From contig JAKAZC010000158.1 of the NCBI GenBank assembly GCA_021826655.1, positions 1-6,759 of the forward strand: DNA of 6,759 bases, written 5' to 3'. Shown in pieces: positions 1-5,400 of this stretch (position 1 is the first letter of the stretch; the number at the start of each line of letters is the position of its first letter). The notes beneath the pieces were generated by a model. The model ran no database searches. It worked only from the letters and a program-made list of their open reading frames with translations, and was not told the DNA's origin. A program made the position numbers and the translations under genes. This DNA is from Actinomycetes bacterium (lineage in GTDB: Bacteria > Actinomycetota > Acidimicrobiia > Acidimicrobiales > RAAP-2).

Positions 1-436
1 CGGCCCGGATGAGGAGCCCGAAGATCTTGCAGCCGAGGCAGAACCCGAGAGCCGCCTCCGCCGACGCCGCGGCGCCGAGAGGCAGGAGGACCCACCGGGC
101 CACCCCCCAACCGGCGGTGACCCAGACGACGAGGGCCGAGGTGCTCAGGATCATCCCCATCGCCTGGGCGAACCGCTTGGGTGGCCCGGGGGTCAGCCGG
201 GGCTCGAGTGCCAGGGCCGGCACGACCACCCTGGTGGCGAGCTGCCCGAGCGGGCTGAACGTCGGCCCGGCGGCGACACGGGCCCAGAAGCCGTACACGA
301 GGGGGACGAGGACCCAGGGAGTACCGAGCGCGAAGCCCAGCACGACCATCAGGACCACGCCGCCCGCGACCGTCCGTGCGGCCAGCTCGTTGACCGGGTT
401 CGGGAACCGGAAGATGTCTCGCCCACGCCCGTTCAC
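1..436 (-). CDS. DUF4395 family membrane protein (3' end cut by window edge)
   Basis: Reading leftward from a GTG at 434-436 gives 145 residues with no stop before the window edge. The N-terminus holds FRFPNPVNELAARTVAG, and the middle holds FSPLGQLATR followed by PGPPKRFAQAMG. The end holds GFCLGCKIFGLLIR with a CxxC pair at Cys133 and Cys136. This order of motifs is what I know as DUF4395, a small actinobacterial integral membrane family. Hydrophobic stretches at about residues 22-52, 93-109 and 113-135 are likely membrane segments. The family is usually about 150 residues, so only a short C-terminal piece is missing. Its biochemical role is unknown; relatives often sit near thioredoxin or sulfurtransferase genes, and the CxxC pair would fit a redox role (inference). 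It has its own promoter and ribosome binding site and lies downstream of the TauE/SafE gene on the same strand. Confidence 0.85.
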   Translation of the reverse strand, partial: MNGRGRDIFRFPNPVNELAARTVAGGVVLMVVLGFALGTPWVLVPLVYGFWARVAAGPTFSPLGQLATRVVVPALALEPRLTPGPPKRFAQAMGMILSTSALVVWVTAGWGVARWVLLPLGAAASAEAALGFCLGCKIFGLLIRA

Positions 437-445
437 GCCGTTGCT

Positions 446-451
446 CTCCTT
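446..451 (-). promoter_or_regulatory. Ribosome binding site of the DUF4395 gene
   Basis: The minus strand reads AAGGAG nine bases before the GTG at 434-436. This strong Shine-Dalgarno match decides the GTG start, since no ATG fits the beginning of the conserved domain. Confidence 0.65.
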
Positions 452-472
452 CGATCGGTTGGGCCCGAGAAA

Positions 473-502
473 ACCTTACCTGTTTGGTCGGGTTTCGTGC
501 AA
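473..502 (-). promoter_or_regulatory. Putative sigma-70-type promoter of the DUF4395 gene
   Basis: On the minus strand a TTGCAC hexamer (497-502) is separated by 18 bp from TAAGGT (473-478). They resemble -35 TTGACA and the actinobacterial -10 TANNNT. The stretch is visibly richer in A and T than its surroundings. Transcription would begin near 466, giving a leader of about 30 nt that contains the AAGGAG site. This suggests the gene can be transcribed independently of the upstream transporter gene. Confidence 0.5.
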
Positions 503-545
503 CGCCGCCGCTGGGGACGGACCGGGCCAGGCCTCACTCCCCGGT

Positions 546-560
546 CGCCCGGGCCGGGCG
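546..560 (-). terminator. Possible hairpin terminator after the TauE/SafE gene
   Basis: CGCCCG and CGGGCG form a perfect 6-bp stem around a 3-nt loop, about 16 nt past the transporter stop codon. No run of T follows on the minus strand, so this would be a GC-only hairpin as is common in actinobacteria. In such GC-rich DNA a stem of this length can arise by chance. Confidence 0.3.
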
Positions 561-575
561 GCTCAGCCGACCAGC

Positions 576-1361
576 TCAGCCAACCAGCAGGCTGATCCCG
601 GTGGCCGTCCCGACCGCCACGATGAGGATCCGCAGCCACGTCGCCGGGAGCCGGCGCGCCAGGCGCGCCCCGGCCCAGCCCCCGAACAGGCTCCCGATCG
701 CCAGCAGGCCGGCCGCCTGCCAGGCGATCGATCCGTGCACGACGAACACCAGCGCCGCGATGCCGTTCACGAGGACCGAGAGCGCCATGCGCAGGCCGCT
801 CGTCCGGGCGAGCGTGTCGGGGAGGGTCATCCCGAGCAGCGCGAGGAGCATGACCCCGAGGCCGGCGCCGAAGTAGCCGCCGTACACGGAGACGGCGCAC
901 AGCCCTCCCGTGAGCAGGACGCGCCGGGTCCGGGCCTGCTCGTGGCGGCTCAGCAGGTTCGCCAGCAGGGGCTGCACGGCGAAGAGCGCCGAGGCCCCGA
1001 GCACGAGCCATGGGACCAGCCTCGCGAAGGCGCTGGCCGGGGTGCTGAGCAGCAGGACCGAACCGACGACCGCGCCGACCAGGCTCAGGGGGGCCATCTG
1101 CCGGAGGTGCGGTCGCTGGTCCCCGATCTCGGAGCGGAAGCCGGTCACGCCCCCGATGTACCCGGGCCAGATCCCGACGGTGTTGGTCACGTTGGCGGTC
1201 AGGGCCGGGTAGCCCATTGCCAGCAGCGTGGGAAAGGACACGAGGGTGCCTCCCCCCGCCACGCCGTTGACCACGCCGGCGCCGAAGCCGGCCGCGACGA
1301 GCAGCAGATCGCGCCCCGCGCTCAGCGAGCCGGTCAGGGCTGCGGGAGCGGGGCCGATCAC
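576..1361 (-). CDS. TauE/SafE-family sulfite/organic-anion exporter-like membrane protein
   Basis: The 261-residue product is hydrophobic throughout, with about eight likely membrane helices (roughly residues 18-38, 41-58, 88-106, 113-131, 148-170, 192-210, 213-232 and 242-260). The first conserved segment reads VNGVAGGGTLVSFPTLLAMG (32-51), followed by NVTNTVGIWPGYIGG. A glycine-rich counterpart, YGGYFGAGLGVMLLALLGM, opens the second half (160-178). This two-half arrangement and the length match the TauE/SafE (DUF81) family. Members move sulfite, sulfoacetate or related anions across the cytoplasmic membrane; the substrate here cannot be told. The start is a GTG with no Shine-Dalgarno sequence but a -10-like TACAGT just upstream, suggesting a leaderless message. 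It lies 72 bp after the CYTH–CHAD gene on the same strand, with a hairpin between them, so an independent transcript is more likely than an operon. Confidence 0.88.
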   Translation of the reverse strand: MIGPAPAALTGSLSAGRDLLLVAAGFGAGVVNGVAGGGTLVSFPTLLAMGYPALTANVTNTVGIWPGYIGGVTGFRSEIGDQRPHLRQMAPLSLVGAVVGSVLLLSTPASAFARLVPWLVLGASALFAVQPLLANLLSRHEQARTRRVLLTGGLCAVSVYGGYFGAGLGVMLLALLGMTLPDTLARTSGLRMALSVLVNGIAALVFVVHGSIAWQAAGLLAIGSLFGGWAGARLARRLPATWLRILIVAVGTATGISLLVG

Positions 1362-1369
1362 CGAGGGGA

Positions 1370-1375
1370 ACTGTA
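1370..1375 (-). promoter_or_regulatory. Putative -10 element for a leaderless TauE/SafE transcript
   Basis: The minus strand reads TACAGT, matching the actinobacterial -10 pattern TANNNT, eight bases before the GTG start. A transcript from here would begin within a base or two of the start codon. This fits the lack of a ribosome binding site. No convincing -35 is visible. Confidence 0.4.
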
Positions 1376-1390
1376 AGCGGTCGGTGCCGG

Positions 1391-1416
1391 CCCGGACGGG
1401 GAGGTGCCCCTCCGGG
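1391..1416 (-). terminator. Strong GC hairpin after the CYTH–CHAD gene
   Basis: Arms CCCGGA (1391-1396) and TCCGGG (1411-1416) pair perfectly. After a single bulged base at 1397, GGGG (1398-1401) pairs with CCCC (1407-1410) around a 5-nt loop. This gives ten GC-rich pairs beginning 17 nt past the stop codon of the CYTH–CHAD gene and ending before the putative promoter of the next gene. That position is right for a terminator. There is no T run on the minus-strand side, so it would be an actinobacterial GC-only type. Confidence 0.5.
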
Positions 1417-1433
1417 TCAGGAGGAGCCCCCGG

Positions 1434-3566
1434 TCAGGTGGGGCCGCCGATCCGGTGGGCGGGCTCGGGGGCCTCGTCCCCGGGGTCCCCGTCGGCCGGA
1501 TGCCTGCCCGGCCATCTCGGCACGAGCAGGTGGTGCTCGGGGTCCGTCCCCCCCACGCCGGCCTCCGGCGGTGCCGCCCCCCCGTCGGCGATCGTCGTGT
1601 CCCCGACGTCGGTCTCCGCGGTCGGGGCGATCACCCCCCCTGCCGGACGGGCGGAGATGTCGCTCGCATGGATGCCGCTCGCGGAGAGGACACCGCTCGC
1701 GGAGATGCCGTTCGCGGGGAGGACACCGTTCGCGGAGATGCCGTTCGCGGGGAGGACACCGTTCGCGGAGTCTGGCCGCCGGTGGGCGATCTCCGCCAGG
1801 TCCTCTCCGGCCTCCGTGGCCCCCGTCCGCCGAGGGGCCCGGCCGGGCGAGGGCGAAGGCGAAGGCGCGGGCGCGGGCGCGGGCAGGGCCTCGCGCCGGC
1901 GCGACTCCATGAGCTTCGCGAGGTCGGTCCACTCGCGTCGTTTCAGCACCTGCAGTCGCGCGGCCATGCCCGCGAGGAGCGTCGCGGCCTCGGCGCGGTA
2001 CCGCTCCGCGACGCCGCCCATTGCGAACACCGCGGACGGCGCCAGCTGCTCGGCCGGCCCGGTGGCGGCCGCCATCAATCTCAGGGTGGCGACCTCTGCA
2101 TCCTGCATCAGCCCGAGCTTGTTCTGCAGCCCGGCCATGCGCCGGATGAGCCGTTCCGGCCGGCCCGCGTACAGCTCGGAGGTGAACTCGAGCATGTAGC
2201 GCAAGCGCTTGCACCGGATCCGCAGCCGGTGGAAGTCCTCGGCGATCCCGCTGCGGTCGGCGCGGCGAGCCGCCCGCATGACCGAGCGGTGGCTCGCGGT
2301 CACGAGGCCGGGCACCGTGACGACGGCGGGGGCACGGGCCGCGGGCGACCGCCTCGCCGGGCCCTGGCGGGCCATGGTGGCGAGGCCGGACCAGAGCCGC
2401 TCCCAGCGGGGCGAGTCGAGGGTGTCGAGCAGGTCCCGGCGGCGGGCGGCGCGGTCGCGCTCGAGCAGGCGCCGGAAGCTCTCGAGCGGGGAGAGGGGAC
2501 CCGGCACCGATCCCGGAGCGAGCGGGGACCCCGACGCCGCGTGGAGGTGGTCCGCCCACGGCTCGGCCCAGCGCTGCATCTCGTCCATGCGCTCGAGCTG
2601 GACGTCGAGGTCCCGCACCGAGCCGAGGACGCCGGCCAGCCAACCCAGCTCGGATCGGAGGACCTGGGCCCGTGCGGGCAGCACGTCGGCGAACAGCTCG
2701 AGCGCGGCTCGGAGGCGCCGCGTCGCCACCCGCATGTCGTGCAGCTCCTCGGGGTCCTCACCGAGCCTGGTTCCCGGCTCGCGCGAGGCGAGGGTGACGA
2801 GCTGGCGCCGGATCACGGCGAAGGCGAGGTCCCCGAGGGTCGATGCGGGGCTGACCGCCGTCGGGCCGAGGTCGGGCGGCCCGGGGGGCGGAACCCCGAG
2901 GGCGAGGAGGCCGGTGTCGAACTTGGTGAGCTGGGCGGTCCGCAGCCCACAGGACGTGCGGAGCTCCCCGACGATCCCCCCGTAGGCGTCGAGGTCGACC
3001 GTCGGGATGCGGATACGGACGCGGCGTAGCGGCACGGGACGACCCCCGTCGCCGACGGCGATGATCGTGTCGTCGAGCGTCAGCTCGGCGACGTGCTCGC
3101 CCCCCGCCCGCAGGGAGAACGACCGGCGGCGCGTGCGGACCTCGAGCACCTGGTGGAGCGGTCGCCGACCGATCACCGCGTGGACCCGCGAGCCGACCGG
3201 CCCGGTGACGCCGAACCCGTCGTGCCCTGCCGTGACCAGGACCTGGGTGATGTCGTGCCCAGGGGTGCGCGCCGTGTCCGGGTGGCTGAAGGGGCGCAGC
3301 GTCGCCTCGTCCTGCCTCCCGCGCCGGCGAATCCGAAGCACGAGCCCGGCCTGCCGGATCCGGAAGTCCTCGGTGTCGAGATAGCGATCGTGCAGCCGCA
3401 TCGGCGCCCTTGCCAGCGCGGCCAGAGGCGGCAACCCGGACGCACCGTCCCCCCGCAGCGGTAGCTGGGCCAGCCACCGCTCGACCGGGCGGAGGTCGAG
3501 GGCGTCGAACCGCCATTCGGCAGCATCGCGACCGTCCACGACGGCTGCCGACGGGCTCCGGGCCAT
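1434..3566 (-). CDS. CYTH and CHAD domain protein with repetitive C-terminal tail
   Basis: The product has 710 residues. Residues about 15-222 are a CYTH (triphosphate tunnel) domain: YLDTEDFRIRQAGLVLRIR (62-80), LEVRTRRRSFSL (141-152), AELTLDDT (160-167) and LTKFDTGLLALG (213-224). Residues about 245-555 are a CHAD domain of alpha helices with its two conserved histidines, in ELHDMRVATRRLR (His276) and FHRLRIRCKRLRY (His446), plus VRDLDVQLERM. CHAD domains bind inorganic polyphosphate; CYTH enzymes hydrolyse or bind triphosphates with metal ions. Here the usual N-terminal ExExK appears as A15-A-E17-W-R19, and the late acidic strand reads VRIRI (183-187), so catalysis is doubtful. From about residue 560 the tail is low complexity: Pro-Ala/Pro-Ser repeats, then an 11-residue repeat at 600-632. 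The ATG start lacks a Shine-Dalgarno sequence but follows TAGCCT by six bases, suggesting a leaderless message. It diverges from a Nudix gene. The cytoplasmic polyphosphate-binding role is inferred from the family. Confidence 0.9.
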   Translation of the reverse strand: MARSPSAAVVDGRDAAEWRFDALDLRPVERWLAQLPLRGDGASGLPPLAALARAPMRLHDRYLDTEDFRIRQAGLVLRIRRRGRQDEATLRPFSHPDTARTPGHDITQVLVTAGHDGFGVTGPVGSRVHAVIGRRPLHQVLEVRTRRRSFSLRAGGEHVAELTLDDTIIAVGDGGRPVPLRRVRIRIPTVDLDAYGGIVGELRTSCGLRTAQLTKFDTGLLALGVPPPGPPDLGPTAVSPASTLGDLAFAVIRRQLVTLASREPGTRLGEDPEELHDMRVATRRLRAALELFADVLPARAQVLRSELGWLAGVLGSVRDLDVQLERMDEMQRWAEPWADHLHAASGSPLAPGSVPGPLSPLESFRRLLERDRAARRRDLLDTLDSPRWERLWSGLATMARQGPARRSPAARAPAVVTVPGLVTASHRSVMRAARRADRSGIAEDFHRLRIRCKRLRYMLEFTSELYAGRPERLIRRMAGLQNKLGLMQDAEVATLRLMAAATGPAEQLAPSAVFAMGGVAERYRAEAATLLAGMAARLQVLKRREWTDLAKLMESRRREALPAPAPAPSPSPSPGRAPRRTGATEAGEDLAEIAHRRPDSANGVLPANGISANGVLPANGISASGVLSASGIHASDISARPAGGVIAPTAETDVGDTTIADGGAAPPEAGVGGTDPEHHLLVPRWPGRHPADGDPGDEAPEPAHRIGGPT
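1654..1769 (-). repeat. 33-bp in-frame tandem repeat in the CYTH–CHAD tail
   Basis: Units at 1702-1734 and 1735-1767 are identical; the unit at 1669-1701 differs at five positions, and a decayed half-unit lies at 1654-1668. Each unit is itself a 15-bp plus an 18-bp piece sharing CCGTTCGCG. In the protein they give repeats of SANGVLPANGI. The period is a multiple of three, so copy number can change without breaking the frame. Confidence 0.9.
1845..1886 (-). repeat. Hexanucleotide repeat encoding a Pro-Ala/Pro-Ser linker
   Basis: Seven consecutive hexamers of the type GGGCGA, AGGCGA or GGGCGC (plus-strand sense) encode PAPAPAPSPSPSPG at residues 562-575 or so of the CYTH–CHAD protein. They mark the junction between the CHAD domain and the disordered tail, and look like a flexible proline-rich linker made by slippage. 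Confidence 0.8.
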
Positions 3567-3572
3567 GGGTGG

Positions 3573-3578
3573 AGGCTA
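3573..3578 (-). promoter_or_regulatory. Putative -10 element for a leaderless CYTH–CHAD transcript
   Basis: TAGCCT on the minus strand ends six bases before the ATG at 3564-3566, so transcription would start at the A of the start codon. No Shine-Dalgarno sequence fits between. It shares the 84-bp gap 3567-3650 with the divergent Nudix promoter. Confidence 0.5.
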
Positions 3579-3637
3579 TCGCCGGTCGGGACGCGGCCGC
3601 CGGGCCGCCTGTCGATCGGTTCCGGAGCACCCGGCGG

Positions 3638-3643
3638 TAGTCT
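3638..3643 (+). promoter_or_regulatory. Putative -10 element for a leaderless Nudix transcript
   Basis: TAGTCT ends seven bases before the ATG at 3651-3653, the spacing expected if transcription starts on that A. This favours the ATG over the in-frame GTG at 3645, which would lie upstream of the predicted transcript start. A weak -35-like TCGGTT is at 3616-3621, 16 bp upstream. Confidence 0.5.
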
Positions 3644-3650
3644 GGTGCAC

Positions 3651-4106
3651 ATGCAAGGCGGTCGCGCGGCGACGCTCGAGGCAGGTCACCGGGTCGACAC
3701 GGTCCGGGCCGCCGGGGGCATCGTCGTCCGCCACCCGCGGAGCCGCGCCAAGGAGGTTGCCGTCGTGCACCGTCCCGGGCGCGAGGACTGGTCGTTCCCG
3801 AAGGGGAAGCTCGATCCGGGGGAGACCTTCGAAGACGCCGCACTCCGCGAGGTGTGGGAGGAGACGGGCTACCGATGCGAGCTCGGTCGCTTCGTCGGCC
3901 ACGTGGAGTACCGCGACCGGAAGGACCGGCCCAAGGTGGTCGCCTACTGGTTGATGGAGCCGCGAAGTGGCACCTTCCGGCCGAGCGAGGAGGTCGACGA
4001 GCTTCGCTGGGTCGACGTCGAGGACGCGAACCGCCTCCTCACCTACGAGCGGGATCGCGAGCTGCTGGTCGTGCTGGCGGCGGACGACCCCGGCTCGACC
4101 GGCTGA
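3651..4106 (+). CDS. Nudix hydrolase, MutT-like
   Basis: The product has 151 residues from ATG 3651 (153 if GTG 3645 is used). A perfect Nudix box, G-x5-E-x7-REUxEExGU, runs from Gly52 to Tyr74: it begins GKLDPGE and ends REVWEETGY, where Glu67, Glu70 and Glu71 would hold the catalytic Mg2+. Preceding it are RAAGGIVVR and DWSFPKGK, and following it VEYRDRKDRPKVVAYWLME. These resemble the N-terminal half of mycobacterial MutT1 and bacterial diadenosine polyphosphate hydrolases. Such enzymes cleave nucleoside polyphosphates (8-oxo-dGTP, ApnA or similar); the substrate cannot be fixed by eye. The C-terminal histidine-phosphatase domain of MutT1 is absent, and the protein ends after the Nudix fold. 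It is divergent from the CYTH–CHAD gene and convergent with the polymerase gene, 27 bp away. Cytoplasmic; no signal peptide. Confidence 0.93.
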   Translation: MQGGRAATLEAGHRVDTVRAAGGIVVRHPRSRAKEVAVVHRPGREDWSFPKGKLDPGETFEDAALREVWEETGYRCELGRFVGHVEYRDRKDRPKVVAYWLMEPRSGTFRPSEEVDELRWVDVEDANRLLTYERDRELLVVLAADDPGSTG

Positions 4107-4133
4107 GCCTCCCCAGCGCGCCGCCGGCGCCGA

Positions 4134-5063
4134 TCAGGCGACCAGCGGTTCGAAGAGGTCCCCCCGCGACTGCACCCGCGTCACCACGTCGTCGGGCGTG
4201 AAGAAGAGCGCGCCCGCGTCGCCGCTGCGGAGCGCCGCGGCGATCTCGTCCCAGCCGACCGGGGTGGAGACCGAGGGCTCGGGTCGCACTCGCAGCGAGT
4301 AGGGAGCGATGGTCGTCTTGGCGGGGTGGTTCTGGCTCCAGTCGATGAGCACCCTGTCCGTCCGCAGCTCACGTCGCATGTTGGAGACCACCGCCGCCGG
4401 GTGGCTGCGTTGGAGCCGGACGGCGAGCTCCTGCGCGTAGCGGAGGGAGTCGATCGCCGGGCGCCCTCCGATCGCCGTGTACACCTGCAGGCCCTTGGAC
4501 CCGCTCGTCTTGGGCAGGGCGGTGAGCCCGTCGGCGTCGAGCGCGTCCCTCACCAGAAGCGCGACCTCGCAGCATTGCAGGATGCTCGTCCCGGGGCCCG
4601 GATCGAGATCGAAGACCATGAGATCGGGCCGCATCGGGATCATCCTCCTGTCGACCTTCCACATCGGCACGTGCAGCTCGATCGCGGCCAGATTGGCCGC
4701 CCACAGCAGGGCGGGAAGGCTGTCGATCCCGGCGAACGCGATGCGCCCCCCGCTGCGCCCCCCGCTGCGCTCGTCCGCGCGGCCCGCGGGTCCCGACGGA
4801 TCGACCTCGATGGTCGGGACCCAGGCGGGTGCACCGGCCGGGCGGTGCTTCTGGAAGAAGGCCTCCTCACCCGTGCCGTCGGGCGCCCTGCGGAAGGTGA
4901 CCGGCCGGTCCCGGAGGTGGGGGAGCATCGCCGGTGCGATCTGGGTGTAGTAGCGGCAGAGATCGCGCTTCGTCGTCCCGGTCGCGGGGAACAGGATCTT
5001 GTGGAGGTTGGTGAGCGTCAGCGCACGTCCCTCCACCTCGACAGCGGTTCCCCGATCGGCCAT
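4134..5063 (-). CDS. Stand-alone LigD-type primase-polymerase (PolDom)
   Basis: From ATG 5061-5063 the product has 309 residues, matching the polymerase domain of bacterial LigD without ligase or phosphoesterase parts. Conserved segments in order: LTNLHKILFPATGTTKRDL (17-35), MLPHLRDRPVTFRRAPDG (46-63), ELHVPMWK (129-136, His131), FDLDPGPGTS with the metal-binding Asp152 and Asp154, KTSGSKGLQVY (185-195), and IDWSQNHPAKTTIAPYSLR with the third Asp241. The C-terminus, FTPDDVVTRVQSRGDLFEPL, is typical of the family end, so the protein is complete. These archaeo-eukaryotic primase superfamily enzymes add nucleotides, often ribonucleotides, at breaks during Ku/LigD end joining or in excision repair. 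A GGAGG ribosome binding site lies four bases before this ATG. A further upstream in-frame GTG at 5222 would add 53 unconserved residues and is rejected. Stand-alone homologs are known in actinobacteria (PolD1/PolD2-type). No ku or ligase gene is in the window. Confidence 0.92.
   Translation of the reverse strand: MADRGTAVEVEGRALTLTNLHKILFPATGTTKRDLCRYYTQIAPAMLPHLRDRPVTFRRAPDGTGEEAFFQKHRPAGAPAWVPTIEVDPSGPAGRADERSGGRSGGRIAFAGIDSLPALLWAANLAAIELHVPMWKVDRRMIPMRPDLMVFDLDPGPGTSILQCCEVALLVRDALDADGLTALPKTSGSKGLQVYTAIGGRPAIDSLRYAQELAVRLQRSHPAAVVSNMRRELRTDRVLIDWSQNHPAKTTIAPYSLRVRPEPSVSTPVGWDEIAAALRSGDAGALFFTPDDVVTRVQSRGDLFEPLVA
4743..4766 (-). repeat. 12-bp tandem duplication inside the LigD-type polymerase
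   Basis: GCGCCCCCCGCT occurs twice in direct succession, encoding SGGRSGGR at residues 100-107. It sits in a variable surface insert between two conserved segments and keeps the frame. Confidence 0.75.
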
Positions 5064-5119
5064 CGTGCCTCCGCCCGCCCGGGCATCCGGCCCGACCACC
5101 GCATCCCGGCGGTTCGACG

Positions 5120-5125
5120 AGCGTA
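5120..5125 (-). promoter_or_regulatory. Possible -10 element for the LigD-type polymerase gene
   Basis: TACGCT on the minus strand fits TANNNT and would start transcription near 5113, giving a leader of about 50 nt with a GGAGG site. No -35 hexamer is visible, so the call is weak. Confidence 0.3.
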
Positions 5126-5241
5126 GCCAACGGCCGCTCCGGGCCCCTGCCTCGCACAGCGCCGCCCCGCCCGCGCCGTGCTCGTCCGGTCGCGGCGGGC
5201 GCCGCGCCTGCCGCGCGATCACCCTGAGTCTTAAAAGCGAA

Positions 5242-5247
5242 TAGTGT
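5242..5247 (+). promoter_or_regulatory. Possible -10 element for the glycoside hydrolase gene
   Basis: TAGTGT fits TANNNT and sits at the end of an unusually AT-rich stretch (CTTAAAAGCGAATAG). Transcription would start near 5254. No -35 is clear. The minus strand of the same patch could also carry a promoter for the polymerase gene. Confidence 0.35.
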
Positions 5248-5275
5248 GGCCGGCAGGTGGCGTTCGAAGCCGGCC
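5248..5275. repeat. Inverted repeat near the hydrolase promoter
   Basis: GGCCGGC (5248-5254) and GCCGGCC (5269-5275) are perfect 7-bp arms around a 14-nt loop. Lying right at the predicted transcription start, it could be an operator or a leader hairpin, or a chance pairing in GC-rich DNA. Confidence 0.4.
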
Positions 5276-5364
5276 GACGCCGTCAACCGAACGTGCCGCC
5301 GGGACGTGTAGTCCTCCGAGGATCGGGCGACAAGGGTCGGCGGCCCGACGGAGATCGACGGTCG

Positions 5365-5396
5365 GCGGAGGTGGCGGAGGTGGCGGAGGTGGCGGA
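5365..5396 (+). repeat. 9-bp tandem repeat carrying reiterated Shine-Dalgarno sequence
   Basis: GCGGAGGTG is repeated three times (5365-5391) and followed by a partial copy. Each unit contains GGAGGT; the last one (5385-5390) ends ten bases before the GTG at 5401. Each unit also contains an in-frame GTG (5371, 5380, 5389), so several start codons are possible. Confidence 0.8.
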
Positions 5397-5400
5397 AACG

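Larger units (their letters stand above)
5064..5400. other. Intergenic region between divergent polymerase and glycoside hydrolase genes
   Basis: These 337 bp hold no convincing gene; the open frames across it have no recognisable content. It contains the polymerase ribosome binding site (5068-5072), a minus-strand TACGCT, one of the most AT-rich patches of the window (about 5228-5247), a GC inverted repeat (5248-5275) and a 9-bp repeat array (5365-5396). A transcript from the AT-rich patch toward the hydrolase would have a leader near 150 nt. I could not match that leader to a riboswitch class I know. Confidence 0.55.

Noticed and set aside
9..1376. A 455-codon open frame on the plus strand at the left end
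   Set aside because: It is antisense to the DUF4395 and TauE/SafE genes, which have conserved motifs. The predicted protein is compositionally biased and has no domain.
1654..1769. Repeat array considered as a CRISPR array
   Set aside because: Units are directly contiguous with no unique spacers, and they are in frame within a coding sequence.
1404..3029. A 541-codon plus-strand open frame opposite the CYTH–CHAD gene
   Set aside because: Arg/Gly-rich shadow translation; the repeats in it are the antisense of the CYTH–CHAD tail repeats.
4118..4130. Short hairpin between the convergent Nudix and polymerase genes
   Set aside because: Only five base pairs with a 3-nt loop and no T run on either side; expected by chance in such GC-rich DNA, so not called as a terminator.
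5064..5222. N-terminal extension of the LigD-type polymerase from a GTG at 5222
   Set aside because: The added 53 residues are unconserved and Arg/Gly/Ala-rich, while the ATG at 5063 has a GGAGG site and matches the usual start of the domain.
5225..5280. tRNA-like appearance: a GTTCGAAGC segment resembling a T-loop
   Set aside because: No matching acceptor stem, D-arm or plausible anticodon arm can be folded around it.
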